A stretch of DNA of 64,000 nt from Planctomicrobium piriforme (GCF_900113665.1 NZ_FOQD01000019.1:1-64000), one strand, 5' to 3'; shown: positions 38,960-48,962, numbered from the stretch's first letter. Numbers and translations: made by a program. Notes: generated by a model not told the origin, from the sequence alone.

Positions 38960-39946
38960 TTAGTTTCTGATCTGCTGTCGCAAGGCCTCGGCTTCTTTCC
39001 CGGCGTCGGTCTCAGCGTTGGCTTCGGCAAACGTCTTGAGTCGGGCCAGGGCGCCGTTGCGGATTGTGGGGTTGTTCGACTGCAGTGAATTCTTGATCTG
39101 TATGAACTGACGGTAGGCAGCGATCTGCCCTTTGACCGCCGGATCGACTGCCAGGCGTTTTAATCCAGAGGTGACTTCTTCAGGCAGTTCATAACCTGCG
39201 AAGCGTTCGTTGACTTCTTTATAGGTCTTGTATTTGAGCCACGCGTCGTCCACGCCGGCGGCGGGTTCAAGCCGCTTCTGCATGTCGGCGTTCACATAGT
39301 CCGAGAGTTTTGTCGCCGAGGCCTTCACGTCCGGCTTGCTCGACTTCAAGGCCTTTTTGAGAGCCGTTGCGGCACTCGCGTAATCGCCAAACTCAATCGA
39401 CTGCCAGGCCGGCAACAGCGGCTGGGCGATTTCCTTCGGGTCGAGATTCCATTTCGCCCCATTGAGTGCGCTGTCGACGGTGGCGGGCAGGTCAGACCAG
39501 TCGCCGGATGCGAGCCGCCCGTTGGGGTCGATCACCATGACCTGATGAATGTTTTCGAGGCTGATCTCATTGACTCCGCACGCCTTTTCGAACTCACGCA
39601 ACGGGTCGACAATCACCGGCCAAGGGACATCGACGCCCCGAATGTACTGCTCAACTGCCTGCCTGGGATTGCCTGAATTGACCGCGATAAACACGATCGG
39701 CTGGCCCTGATACTGCTGAGAGAGTTGCACCAGATCGGGCCATTTCCTGCGACAATTTGGGCACCCCTCTTCGTAGAACCACAAGAACGCCGACTTCCCC
39801 TTCAGGGACTCCATGGAAATCGGCCCCGAGTTGATCCATTGAGCGGGATCCGCTGGGAGCGAAAACCCGTCGTCGGCTCGGGCAGTGAGGCCGAGTGCCA
39901 TGACGAACGCCAATGACAGAATTTGGATGATCAGTGGAGGGCGCAT
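38960..39946 (-). CDS. Exported thioredoxin-like (TlpA/AhpC-type) protein
   Basis: Periplasmic thioredoxin-fold protein, 328 residues from the ATG giving MRPPLIIQILSLAFVMALGL, a signal peptide. The redox motif is C62-P-N-C65 in EEGCPNCRRKWPDL, in a domain that spans about residues 30-180 (PIVFIAVNSGNPRQAVEQYI; VMVIDPNGRLASGDWSDLP). The remaining 150 residues are helical and TPR-like (DYASAATALKKALKSSKPDV; YRQFIQIKNSLQSN), perhaps a binding module. It could reduce or form disulfides in exported proteins; the Cys-rich surface protein encoded in this window is a conceivable substrate (speculation). The frame is open to 40069 without support. Confidence 0.82.
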   Translation of the reverse strand: MRPPLIIQILSLAFVMALGLTARADDGFSLPADPAQWINSGPISMESLKGKSAFLWFYEEGCPNCRRKWPDLVQLSQQYQGQPIVFIAVNSGNPRQAVEQYIRGVDVPWPVIVDPLREFEKACGVNEISLENIHQVMVIDPNGRLASGDWSDLPATVDSALNGAKWNLDPKEIAQPLLPAWQSIEFGDYASAATALKKALKSSKPDVKASATKLSDYVNADMQKRLEPAAGVDDAWLKYKTYKEVNERFAGYELPEEVTSGLKRLAVDPAVKGQIAAYRQFIQIKNSLQSNNPTIRNGALARLKTFAEANAETDAGKEAEALRQQIRN

Positions 39947-40388
39947 GAGCAGCTCGAAAAAGAGATTGAGAGAGCGACCGATGTGGTGGTTTCGGCTCAA
40001 CATAGCATCGAGGCCAGGAGACAGTGTCAATCGATGATCTTGAAGAGTACGCGAATACCGGCAAGGCATCTAGGAATTCCCCTGACACTGCGTGAAAGAG
40101 AAGCCCCGACGGCGGCATTCTGTTGCGAGATCATCGCACGGCATTTTCATCCATTTTGAGAATTTTGCCGCTCTCTGCGTTGGTTTCCCTGAACAAAAAT
40201 CGCCTCCGTTGCGTATGAATTACGTCGGCGTTTCTGCTTCGACTTCGGCAGAATCGCTGTGTTACCATCTTCTGAAAATTGGGCTGATCAAACGGGCCGT
40301 TTGATTTCGAATTAGGCCGACGCAATTGGTTTTCTCTGCCGGCTGACTCATTCGAATCTCTTTTTCTTCTAATCGATCAACAAAATCT
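39947..40388. other. Divergent intergenic region upstream of the giant surface protein
   Basis: No gene is seen. It is 442 bp long, with an AT-rich stretch directly before the surface protein start and one palindrome listed separately. The surface gene ATG has no Shine-Dalgarno sequence (AACAAAATCT precedes it). Confidence 0.55.
40287..40305. promoter_or_regulatory. Palindromic operator-like site upstream of the surface protein
   Basis: ATCAAACGG-G-CCGTTTGAT is a perfect inverted repeat with 9-bp arms and a 1-bp centre, 84 bp upstream of the start codon. The size suits a dimeric regulator; identity unknown. Confidence 0.5.
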
Positions 40389-43300
40389 ATGTCTCACTCT
40401 CGCAAAGCGCTCTTCGCACCTGCCTGGCAGTTCATTCAGATTCTGATGCAGCGGGGCCGGTGCCAGCGCGGCGGGAAATGGCTTCAAGCTCGCTTCGGGC
40501 GCCCGTCGACGATGCGTCGCCGACTCCCTTCATCGACGAGCGGCAATCTGTTTGCCCAATCGGAAGTCATGGAACTGCGACTCGTGCTGACGGACGTTTC
40601 CGGCACGATCAGTTCCGAGGTTTATTGGGATGCCACGAGTACGCCATACAACCTGACAGGCACAGTTTTCATTGCCAGCGGGGGGACGCTGCACATTGCG
40701 GACGGCGTTCAGGTCACCGGAACAAACCGGACGATCTCTGTTCAGCCTGGCGGCAAATTGATCATTGGCGAAGCGCAGATTGACGTTTCTGTCTTTTTGG
40801 GCACCAACAACGGTTATCAATTCAATCCGCTGGCAGAACTGGCATCCGACGGGGCAACCTTCTCGAAGACCGTCACATTTTCAATTCAGAGCGGCGGCAG
40901 CATTCAGGGAGGCGCAATGACCGGCGCCTTCGTCATGAAGTCGAATGTGCTTCCCAGCGCGAGTGACATTGATTTCACCGCGGCGACAGCCATTCAGGTC
41001 GCACCGGCGTTTGTCTCTCAGCTTTCCGGGTGTGAATTCGCTCCGAATACCACGATCGACATCGTGAACGGCAAGTTCGATAACTTGTCGGCGGTGACAT
41101 GGGATCTTGCCAACGTCACCACCTACCGTCTGGTGCAGGGCTTCACCATTGTCAATTCGGATCTCACACTCGCCGAAGGAACATCTGTCAGCGCTGAATC
41201 GGCCGGGATTGGCATCATTCTGGCCTCGGGATCTCTACACGCTGATGGAGTCGTCTTCGGGGCTGGCCTGACGACTTATGCTGGATCAGTTGTCGAGATC
41301 ATCAACAGCACCGTCACTTCCCCGTATCTCGATGTGCGGGATCAGACGGATTTCACGTTTGTAGGCAATGATCTCAGCGCCGGTACAACACTGCAGATGG
41401 CCCCCTCCAGCGTCCCTTCGCTGGCCGGGAACTCGCTCAACGGCCGCTCCCTTGTTGGGATCGGCAGTGGAACGATCAGCAGCGATACCACCTGGAATGT
41501 GCCTGGAGTGACTGAATATCGAGTCGCCCTGAACGCCGAAGTTGTGGTGCAATCGGCGACTTTAACATTGGCGCCTGGGGTGACATGTTCGGGAGTAGAG
41601 AGCCCGTCAATTCTATATACCTCCGGTAAGATGACGATCCAGAACGAAGGCAATCTGGTCGCGTCCTCAGTCGCTTTTCGGATTGGGCTATATTTCCTCT
41701 CTGGTTCGAGCGGGTCGGTGGTGAACAGCTCATTTCCCGCAGGACTGATTGATCTTGCTGAAGGTGCGACGCCTGAAATCACCGGCACGAGCTTTCTGCT
41801 GACCAACCAGGTGACGATCCCGGTCGCCCGCTTTTCAGATTTGAGCGACAACACATTCGCGTCGAATTCGCGGCTGAATATTCGCGGCTCGATGACGCAA
41901 GATCTGACATTGAGGCTTCAGAACGTCAGCACGTTCTACTTCGGCACGTCGGCCAATGCTGAGTCCGCGACTCTGAGCAATGCGACAATCACAGTGCCGT
42001 CGGGAACAATCGTGAACGGCAGACTCAACATCGATGCTGGTGGAGTTCTGAATTCCACTGGTGGAACTTACAACGGGCAACTCTATTTTCTAGCCGGGTC
42101 GTCCGGAATGTTGCAGAATGGGACGGTCAACGGCTATCTGGAAGTACGGAAGGGCACGACTGCAGTCATTCAGCAGATGTCCTTTACGGTAAAACAGATC
42201 CCTGTTCGCGCCGACGCGGAAATCGTGCCGATACTTGCTGGAAATGTCTTTGTCGCTGGAACGTCCATATCGGTGAGAGGTTCAATTGAACAAGATACAA
42301 CATGGAATCTCCCCAATGTTGTCTCTTATCTGGGAGGCACGTCTGATGTGGTTGTGATCAGTGCTGCCGCACTCACCATTGCACCTAATGTGACAACAAC
42401 TGCAGCATTCACCTTGAATGCCGGAGCGACTCTGACTGCGAGTGGTCTTCGACTGACGGGTGGAAACTCATTCACGCTCAACGAGGGGGCGACCGCGACA
42501 CTGACTGGAGGTAGTTCAGATGCCACGATCATTCTCAACGCTGGCGCAAATCCTGTTTTTTCGGGATTCGACTTTTCGTCCATCAGGTCACTACAAGTCG
42601 ATGCAAATTTACTGCCTGCGCTTCAAGGCAACACATTCGATTCGACAGACACGATTGATCTCCTCGGAGGGACCATTGAAACAGATCTGACGCTGCAGCT
42701 CTCAGGGATCCGTTCTTTTCGCCTTGTCGGTGACCTGACCGTTTCGGAAGCGCAGTTGACGCTGCCCGCAAGGGTCATCTTGAGCCGTTCGGGTGCGGAA
42801 CGTTTAATCATCGAGAACGGCGGAACACTGGCAGGGACGTCTTTCGTGGTGTCGGCTCCGGTTGTTGTTGGTCAGGACTCACCCGGCAATCTGGATGTCA
42901 GTGATAGCTACTTCCGCTCGTCGCTGCTTTTGGGAGATCAGAGCCAGGGCTCGGTCAGTCTCAGTTATTTCGGCAATCTCCTGCAGATCTCCGGTTCGTC
43001 GAGCGTTCAGTTTTCTTCGAATCTGCTGAACCTGGCGAATGTCGAAATGCTTTCCGGCTTGCCAGAAGCCACCTTTGATCTCAGTAATAACTGGTGGGGA
43101 ACCTCCGAACTCGGCGAGATTGCGGCAAGAATTCTCGATCATACTGATGACTCGCTCAGGCCGACGGCAGTCATCACACCGGTCCTCGTAACTCCACCAA
43201 TTGATTCCCAGATTTTTGAAAAGAATGAACTGGAAACGGGCTCAATTGGTATTGTGGGAGCCTTTGAGTTATCAGGAGCGGCTAGCCGGACGTATTCTAT

Positions 43301-45629
43301 CGTCACCGGCAATTTGCCGAGTCAGATCAGTTTGAATTCCTCGACTGGTGCTCTCACTTCGACAAGCAGCACTGCAATTATTTATCTGAATCAGCCGCAA
43401 TACTTCGCCATCATTCGAGTATCTGACGCCTCGAATTCCGCGACGTTTGTTGATGTGGCGGTGACGGTGAATATTCTCAACAAAGTTGTCAATCCGATTG
43501 TCACGACGACGTCATCGACGACAGTCTACACGGAGAATCAGGCGAGCATCATCGTTGATAGCGGCATCACCTTGAAAGACTCCGATGGTCCGAATTTCAA
43601 TGGCGGAGTTCTAACCATTCAATTGACTGCGCCGGCCAATGCCGCCGATCAACTCCTTGTACGGAGTTCAGGAAATCTGCAAGTCAGCGGAAACGAAGTC
43701 CGCTACGGCGGTCAGCTCTTCGCAACTTATTCTGGCCCGACAATTGGTTCAGACATGATGACGTTTCAGTTAAACCAATTTGCAACTCCCAGCATTGTAC
43801 AAAACTTATTACGGGCAATCTCCTACGCTAATACATCCGACAATCCTGTGCCGGGAAATCGTTCTGTTCAGTTCCGCTTGCTCGACGGCGATGGAGGTGA
43901 CAGCGGCACGGTCACAAAGACAATCTCGGTAACCGCGGTGAATGACGCACCGACTGATCTCCTTCTCACATCGAGTAGTATCGCCGAGAATCTCGCATCG
44001 GGGGTTTCCGTTGGCAATCTGGCGGGGGTTGACCCTGACAATGCCACAAACTTCTCCTTTAGTCTCGTGGAAGGTTCGGGTTCTGACGACAACGCCAGCT
44101 TCGCAATCGATGGCAGCACTCTCAAAACGAATGGTGTTTTCAACTACGAAGGCAAGAACAGTTACTCCATCCGTGTCCGCGTCACCGACAGCGACGGGCT
44201 CAGTTTCGATAAGGTCTTCACGATCAGCGTGCTCAACGTCCTCGATCCGCCGGTGATCAATAACTTTGGGCCGACCGTCAGTTACACTGAGAATTCTGCC
44301 CCTGTCGCCATCAATGTCGGAGGAACGGTTGTCGACGATGACTCTCCTGACTTTGCCGGCGGACGGATGGTGGTCTCGCTGACCGCCAATGCTCAGGGGA
44401 CGGATGTCCTCGCCATTCGCAACGACGGCGTCGGGCCCGAGCAGATTGGGGTGTCGGGCAGCAGCGTCACCTATGGCGGACTTGTGATCGGTTCCTTCAC
44501 TGGCGGCAAGAACAAGGTCGGGCTGACGATCAACTTCAATGCCAACGCAGTGCCTGCGATGATGTCGAACCTGCTCCGGGCGATCACGTTCAGCAGCACG
44601 TCTGACAACCCAGGGAATTTGCCCCGCACGGTGAGAGTCATCATCAATGACGGCGACGGCGGGCAGAGCGAACCGGTTACGAAAACAATCAACGTCATCC
44701 CGTTGAATGATGCACCTGCCGTCAGCGGGTTTGACGGCAGCGTCGACTTCATTGGCCCGGCCGCGGTGCTGATCGATGCCGACGCCGTGGTCAGCGATGT
44801 CGATTCGACCGACTTCAATGGCGGCAAATTGGTTGTCTCGTTGATTGCGAATGGTCAGGGAAATGATGTCCTCGCGATTCGCAATCAGGGTGTCGGCGCC
44901 AATCAGATCGGGGTCGACGGCAGCAATGTGCTGTTCGGCGGTACGCTTATTGGCACGTTCACCGGGGGAGCGAACAAAGTTGGCCTGACGGTCACGCTCA
45001 ATGCGAGTGCCACGCCGGCCGCAGTGCAGGCACTGTTGCGGAATGTCACGTTCATCAACTCGGCAGCGACGCGAGTGACAGACACCCGAACCGCTCGCGT
45101 CCTGGTCCTCGACGGCGACGGCGGCACGAGCGCCGCGGTCACCAAGTCGATCACTGTCGCCCCAGGCAATACGCCGCCGGCAGTGGGTAGTTTCGATGGC
45201 AGCGTCAATTACACGCCTGGCAGTGGTGCGACGGTCATCGACGGCGATGCCACGGTCACCGACAGCGACTCGGCTGATTTCAATGGCGGCAAGCTCACCG
45301 TCACGCTGACTGCCAACGGGCAGGGAACCGACATCCTCGGGATCCAGAATATCGGAAGTGGCGTCGGTGAAATCGGCGTCTCCGGGAATCAAGTTTCCTA
45401 CAGCGGCGTTGTCATCGGCACGTTCACCGGCGGTACGAACAAAGTCGGGCTGACGGTGACTTTCAATGCGAACGCGACTCCGGCCGCGGTGCAGGCACTC
45501 CTGCGAAATATCACCTTCCGCAGCTCTCTCGCCAACCCGGTCACGCTGGCCAGAACCGTTCGTGTCCTGCTCACCGACGGCGACGGCGGCACCAGCCCGG
45601 CGGTGACGAAGCAGTTGAGTGTGGGTTAA
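40389..45629 (+). CDS. Giant exported beta-repeat surface protein with cadherin-like repeats
   Basis: A 1746-residue exported protein. The first 60 residues are basic, followed by LFAQSEVMELRLVLTDVSG, a degenerate form of the planctomycete LEPR-XLL-like start (LExRxLL). Residues about 70-930 show right-handed beta-helix character: repeated short strands such as TLHIADGVQV, LTLAEGTSVS, LTLAPGVTCS and LTIAPNVTTT, spaced by Asn/Gly-rich turns. Residues about 936-1035 and 1186-1288 are cadherin-like (SIAENLASGVSVGNLAGVDP). Four units of about 153 residues follow the pattern TV.YTEN...DSDFxGGxLTV...DGDGG.S.xVTKxIxV, starting near 1035, 1289, 1442 and 1595. No anchor domain or PEP-CTERM is seen. 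A role in adhesion or the cell surface is inference. Confidence 0.85.
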   Translation: MSHSRKALFAPAWQFIQILMQRGRCQRGGKWLQARFGRPSTMRRRLPSSTSGNLFAQSEVMELRLVLTDVSGTISSEVYWDATSTPYNLTGTVFIASGGTLHIADGVQVTGTNRTISVQPGGKLIIGEAQIDVSVFLGTNNGYQFNPLAELASDGATFSKTVTFSIQSGGSIQGGAMTGAFVMKSNVLPSASDIDFTAATAIQVAPAFVSQLSGCEFAPNTTIDIVNGKFDNLSAVTWDLANVTTYRLVQGFTIVNSDLTLAEGTSVSAESAGIGIILASGSLHADGVVFGAGLTTYAGSVVEIINSTVTSPYLDVRDQTDFTFVGNDLSAGTTLQMAPSSVPSLAGNSLNGRSLVGIGSGTISSDTTWNVPGVTEYRVALNAEVVVQSATLTLAPGVTCSGVESPSILYTSGKMTIQNEGNLVASSVAFRIGLYFLSGSSGSVVNSSFPAGLIDLAEGATPEITGTSFLLTNQVTIPVARFSDLSDNTFASNSRLNIRGSMTQDLTLRLQNVSTFYFGTSANAESATLSNATITVPSGTIVNGRLNIDAGGVLNSTGGTYNGQLYFLAGSSGMLQNGTVNGYLEVRKGTTAVIQQMSFTVKQIPVRADAEIVPILAGNVFVAGTSISVRGSIEQDTTWNLPNVVSYLGGTSDVVVISAAALTIAPNVTTTAAFTLNAGATLTASGLRLTGGNSFTLNEGATATLTGGSSDATIILNAGANPVFSGFDFSSIRSLQVDANLLPALQGNTFDSTDTIDLLGGTIETDLTLQLSGIRSFRLVGDLTVSEAQLTLPARVILSRSGAERLIIENGGTLAGTSFVVSAPVVVGQDSPGNLDVSDSYFRSSLLLGDQSQGSVSLSYFGNLLQISGSSSVQFSSNLLNLANVEMLSGLPEATFDLSNNWWGTSELGEIAARILDHTDDSLRPTAVITPVLVTPPIDSQIFEKNELETGSIGIVGAFELSGAASRTYSIVTGNLPSQISLNSSTGALTSTSSTAIIYLNQPQYFAIIRVSDASNSATFVDVAVTVNILNKVVNPIVTTTSSTTVYTENQASIIVDSGITLKDSDGPNFNGGVLTIQLTAPANAADQLLVRSSGNLQVSGNEVRYGGQLFATYSGPTIGSDMMTFQLNQFATPSIVQNLLRAISYANTSDNPVPGNRSVQFRLLDGDGGDSGTVTKTISVTAVNDAPTDLLLTSSSIAENLASGVSVGNLAGVDPDNATNFSFSLVEGSGSDDNASFAIDGSTLKTNGVFNYEGKNSYSIRVRVTDSDGLSFDKVFTISVLNVLDPPVINNFGPTVSYTENSAPVAINVGGTVVDDDSPDFAGGRMVVSLTANAQGTDVLAIRNDGVGPEQIGVSGSSVTYGGLVIGSFTGGKNKVGLTINFNANAVPAMMSNLLRAITFSSTSDNPGNLPRTVRVIINDGDGGQSEPVTKTINVIPLNDAPAVSGFDGSVDFIGPAAVLIDADAVVSDVDSTDFNGGKLVVSLIANGQGNDVLAIRNQGVGANQIGVDGSNVLFGGTLIGTFTGGANKVGLTVTLNASATPAAVQALLRNVTFINSAATRVTDTRTARVLVLDGDGGTSAAVTKSITVAPGNTPPAVGSFDGSVNYTPGSGATVIDGDATVTDSDSADFNGGKLTVTLTANGQGTDILGIQNIGSGVGEIGVSGNQVSYSGVVIGTFTGGTNKVGLTVTFNANATPAAVQALLRNITFRSSLANPVTLARTVRVLLTDGDGGTSPAVTKQLSVG
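44254..45629 (+). repeat. Three tandem repeats coding about 153 residues each
   Basis: Units begin near 44254, 44710 and 45170 within the surface protein gene and encode closely related sequence (FNGGKLVVSLIANGQGNDVL against FNGGKLTVTLTANGQGTDIL). The DNA words GTTCACCGG and GCAGTGCAGGCACT recur, so recombination between units is plausible. A more diverged fourth unit lies upstream near 43492. Confidence 0.75.
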
Positions 45630-45720
45630 GTCCAGTGTCGAGAGTCCAGTGTCGAGTGCCAGAGGGACAACGCCAGGGGCCTCCGGCTCTGGACACTCGT
45701 CACTGGACACTGGACTTTTT
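45629..45720 (+). terminator. Word-repeat hairpin terminator after the surface protein
   Basis: The left arm repeats GTCCAGTGTCGA twice. AGTCCAGTGTC at 45629-45639 is exactly complementary to 45706-45716, followed by TTTTT. The inner parts pair partly. It fits a Rho-independent terminator made from the same repeat style as the other gene-end elements. Confidence 0.8.
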
Positions 45721-45861
45721 CACCAACATGAAGCGGAATTTAGGTGCGATCAGCGACGGGTGACTTGCGTCGGCTAGAATGGCGAAAAGGAATCTGCCAG
45801 GAGCGTTTCAGAGCGGCTGGAGCGGTCGGCGGAACATCATCTCCTCGCCAGTGCTTCGCGC

Positions 45862-46548
45862 ATGAGCAGCCGGATTCTGATTGTCGAAGACGAACCTCGC
45901 ATCGCGGACTTTCTGGTCCGCGGGCTGCGGGAAGAGGGATACAGCGTCGAACATGCTGCGGACGGCCATGTCGCCTCGATCGCATTGCAGCATGAAGCCT
46001 GGGATCTGGTGCTGCTCGACTGGTGGCTGCCAGGTGAGGACGGCATCGACGTGTTGAAACGCTTCCGACAATTCAATCGTGCAACGCCGGTCCTGTTTCT
46101 TACTGCCCGCGATGGATTGCCGCAACGTGTAGCCGGTCTCGACGCCGGGGCCGACGACTATCTCTGCAAGCCGTTTGCATTGGAAGAGCTGCTGGCCCGA
46201 GTGCGAGCCCTGCTGCGGCGACCGGACCAGAAGTCAGGGCTGACCCTCGAATATCAGGACATTCGGGCCGATCTCTCCAGCCAGCAGGCAACCCGAGACG
46301 GCCAGCCGCTGGGGCTGACTTCCAAAGAGTTCTCGCTGTTGTGCCTGTTCCTGAAACACCCCGGCACGGTACTGACCAGAACGCGGATCTTCGACACCGT
46401 CTGGGGGGATCAGTTCGACGGGATCTCGAATACCATCGAGGTGCATGTGAAAGAACTGCGGCGAAAGCTCGAACGCTTTGGTTCCCGGGTGATTCAAACT
46501 CGTCGGGGCCGCGGATACATCCTCGATGCCAACGCAGGCGAGGGTTGA
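45862..46548 (+). CDS. OmpR/PhoB-family response regulator
   Basis: DNA-binding response regulator of 228 residues. The receiver domain spans residues 1-120, with acidic pocket EDE in ILIVEDEPR, phosphoacceptor D53 in LVLLDWWLPGEDG, a Thr in LFLTARD and the lysine in YLCKPF. The winged-helix output domain covers residues 130-225: GLTSKEFSLLCLFLKHPG, FDGISNTIEVHVKELRRKLE and TRRGRGYIL. It is immediately followed by a cognate kinase gene with 1 bp between stop and ATG. Overall similar to QseB/CusR-type regulators; the signal is unknown. Confidence 0.94.
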   Translation: MSSRILIVEDEPRIADFLVRGLREEGYSVEHAADGHVASIALQHEAWDLVLLDWWLPGEDGIDVLKRFRQFNRATPVLFLTARDGLPQRVAGLDAGADDYLCKPFALEELLARVRALLRRPDQKSGLTLEYQDIRADLSSQQATRDGQPLGLTSKEFSLLCLFLKHPGTVLTRTRIFDTVWGDQFDGISNTIEVHVKELRRKLERFGSRVIQTRRGRGYILDANAGEG

Positions 46549-46549
46549 G

Positions 46550-47965
46550 ATGACGCTCGTCAATCGGGTCTCGCTCTTCTTTCAGATGGCGCTCGGGCTG
46601 TGCCTGCTGGGCTATTCGCTCGCGACATGGAGCGTGGTGCGGCATCACCTCTACGCCGAGTTCGACGGTCAGTTGCAGCATGCATTGAACGTGCTGGTGG
46701 CGGCGATTGAGGTTGAAGACGACGAAGTCAAATGGCAGCCCTGGGATCACACGATCACCCTGGGAGACGACACCGCGGCAGACGAGGTCCGCTGGGTCCT
46801 CGTCGATGAGCAGCGACATCTGGTCGATCACTCAGAGAACATGAGCCCGATGGTCCCGGCCGACCAGGAATTGCTGCGGTTGGCGGAGAGGATGAAAAAA
46901 GAGCATGGCGAGTTTCACGACGTCGGACGCTGGCGGATCGCGACGTGGCATCTATCGGCCCCGCATCCCAAACCGAAAAGCGAACGCAGTGCTGACGAAT
47001 TTGCCGAGATCTCCGTGCTGATGGCGCGCGACTCGACTGCACTCCATCGCAATCTCGCCAGTCTGACGGTGCTGGTGCTGTCGCTTTTGGGAACCTTCTG
47101 GACGCTGACAGGCGTCCTGGGAAGATTTTACTGCCGTCGCGCACTCAAGCCGGTGCAGCAAATGGCAGAGCGGGCGAGTACCGCGACCGGAGAAGGGTTT
47201 GCGGTGCGGCTGCCGGTCTCGCCCGCCCGGGACGAGCTGACTGACCTGGCGACTTCATTTAACGGACTGCTCGACCGCTTGCAGCAGTCGTTTCAGCAGC
47301 AGCAGCGATTCACCGGCGACGCTGCCCATCAACTGCGAACTCCCCTCACCGTACTGCGGGGAGAGATCGACCTCGCGCTGCGCCGTCCGCGACCGACGGA
47401 AGAATACCGACAGGTGCTGGCCACGTTGAGCGAACAGACGGCAACGCTGCAGGAGATTGTCGAGGTGCTGCTGTTTTTGGCGCGGACAGACGGCAGCGCT
47501 GCCCCGCCTGAGCAAACCGAAGTTCGACTGGCAACCTGGCTCCCGGAGTTCGTGCAGCACTGGCACACGCGTTCCGGAGGTTCCGCAATTCGCATTGAAG
47601 TACAAGGGACGCCGGTTGTCACGACATCACCGCCGCTATTGAAGCAACTGCTCGAAAACCTCGTCAGCAATGCCGTGAAGTACAGCCCGCCAGGCAGCCC
47701 GGTGCTGGTACAAGCCAAAACCGACGGCGGTCAAGTTGCCATTACAGTCGAAGATCGTGGGCCCGGCATTGCTGCTGAAGATCAGCAAGCGATCTTCGAA
47801 CCCTTTTTTCGTTCGGCAGCAGCGCGGCGCTCGGGCGTCGTCGGCACCGGACTCGGTCTGGCGATTGTCGCCCGAATTTCGAGTTCGCTGGGAGGGACTG
47901 TTTCCGTCGAGAGCGTGCCAGGCCAGGGGAGCCGGTTTACGGTGATGTTGCCGGTGTCAACTTGA
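46550..47965 (+). CDS. Sensor histidine kinase of the OmpR-type pair
   Basis: Membrane sensor kinase of 471 residues. The ATG here, with GAGG 8 nt upstream, is preferred to an ATG eight codons earlier. TM1 is about residues 7-30, a sensor loop lies outside (30-165), and TM2 is near 172-192. HAMP (RALKPVQQMAERASTATGEG) is followed by HisKA with H260 in GDAAHQLRTPLTVLRGEIDL. HATPase has N-box NLVSNAVKYSP, DRGPGIAAED and GVVGTGLGLAIV. All catalytic boxes are complete. The gene lies 1 bp after the regulator and is clearly cotranscribed. A metal-related signal, as in CusS, is possible but unsupported. Confidence 0.94.
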   Translation: MTLVNRVSLFFQMALGLCLLGYSLATWSVVRHHLYAEFDGQLQHALNVLVAAIEVEDDEVKWQPWDHTITLGDDTAADEVRWVLVDEQRHLVDHSENMSPMVPADQELLRLAERMKKEHGEFHDVGRWRIATWHLSAPHPKPKSERSADEFAEISVLMARDSTALHRNLASLTVLVLSLLGTFWTLTGVLGRFYCRRALKPVQQMAERASTATGEGFAVRLPVSPARDELTDLATSFNGLLDRLQQSFQQQQRFTGDAAHQLRTPLTVLRGEIDLALRRPRPTEEYRQVLATLSEQTATLQEIVEVLLFLARTDGSAAPPEQTEVRLATWLPEFVQHWHTRSGGSAIRIEVQGTPVVTTSPPLLKQLLENLVSNAVKYSPPGSPVLVQAKTDGGQVAITVEDRGPGIAAEDQQAIFEPFFRSAAARRSGVVGTGLGLAIVARISSSLGGTVSVESVPGQGSRFTVMLPVST

Positions 47966-47973
47966 AGTTCTGA

Positions 47974-48771
47974 TCACTCGACTGGCAGCGGTTCGTCAAC
48001 TTCGGAAATCTGATGTTTCAATTCGTCGAGCTGCAATTCGCGAACGAACTCGTCCGCGAAGGCTTTGGCGCCTGAGTGCGAGAGCGACTGGCCGTCGGCG
48101 GCGAGCCAGTGCAGTTCGGACGATTGTTCCCAATGGTCCCAGTGGTCGACGAGGAATGCGGGTGATTCGGCGGTGCAGGCACGGATCGCTTCCAGCCGAA
48201 TCAATTCATCAGCGTGCTCGACTCCTTCGCCCATCTCAGGCCGCGGAGGCGTGTTGATCACGGCGACAGCACCTGCGCCGCGAATGCGTTCAATCAGCTC
48301 GTGAAACATCCGTTCGAATGCCAGCGACGATTCGCCGGTCGCACGCAGTTCTTCAACGCCGCAACTCACAATCACGATGTGCGGCGCAAACCGGCCGATT
48401 CTCTGTTCGAAGTTGTCGAGGAGTTCCCGCAACCGCAGTCGCGGCGCCTCGCTGCTGATAAAAGCGTCGTCGTACCTGCCCAGTTCATCGCGAATGGCAT
48501 GCGTCAGCGCTGACACATGACTATTCCGCTCAGACGGCTGTCCAGGCAGAGTCAGCGTATCTCCCGTGAACAGCCAGGTGACGGAGGGAGCCGATCGCAG
48601 CATCGCCAACAATTCCGGAACAGTCGCCGGCACTGCCCGTATTTCTGGAACGGCAATCTGCTCGTCGCAGTCAGCCGCAAGGGGAACGTCATCCGACGGA
48701 CGGGTGAGTTGAATCACGAGCCGGCGACGGCGTAACGACGATTTGCTGTGGTAGAGAAACGACCGAGTCAC
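47974..48771 (-). CDS. SGNH/GDSL-like hydrolase-fold protein
   Basis: A 265-residue protein without signal peptide. Block-like motifs of the SGNH fold are FTGDTLTLPG (GD-T in place of GDS), HIVIVSCGVEELRATGESSL (block III-like, with C-G in place of G-x-N) and SHSGAKAFADEFVREL near the C-terminus (histidine block). The usual catalytic Ser is replaced by Thr in the visible GDT motif, so hydrolase activity is doubtful. It could be a structural or acetyl-esterase-like relative. It is convergent with the kinase gene (8 bp) and its product may act in the cytosol. Confidence 0.62.
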   Translation of the reverse strand: MTRSFLYHSKSSLRRRRLVIQLTRPSDDVPLAADCDEQIAVPEIRAVPATVPELLAMLRSAPSVTWLFTGDTLTLPGQPSERNSHVSALTHAIRDELGRYDDAFISSEAPRLRLRELLDNFEQRIGRFAPHIVIVSCGVEELRATGESSLAFERMFHELIERIRGAGAVAVINTPPRPEMGEGVEHADELIRLEAIRACTAESPAFLVDHWDHWEQSSELHWLAADGQSLSHSGAKAFADEFVRELQLDELKHQISEVDEPLPVE

Positions 48772-48818
48772 TTGTCGCCTTCCATTGCAGACGGCTGCCC
48801 GCCGTGGAGTCGATGAGT

Positions 48819-48920
48819 TGTTTTCAGTAGACAGTTTTCAGTCGTCAGTTTGGGATGCGACGACTTCTCGGAGCTTCCCGATCCCGGCATTTCCTGAGAA
48901 CTGATGACTGACAACTGAAT
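48819..48920. repeat. Low-complexity inverted repeat (CAGTCGTCAGTT type)
   Basis: The left side has TTTTCAGTAGACAGTTTTCA followed by GTCGTCAGTTT; the right side has GAGAACTGATGACTGACAAC. About 13 nt pair with one mismatch. The words are the same as in the elements at 58159 and 58482. It lies between two minus-strand genes. Confidence 0.7.
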
Positions 48921-48962
48921 TCTACTCTCATTTGGCCACGTAGGTGTAACTACGTCAAGGCA

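Noticed and set aside
43809..45710. 633-codon minus-strand open frame across the surface protein
   Set aside because: Its repeats mirror the sense-strand repeat units, and it has no family or membrane features of its own.
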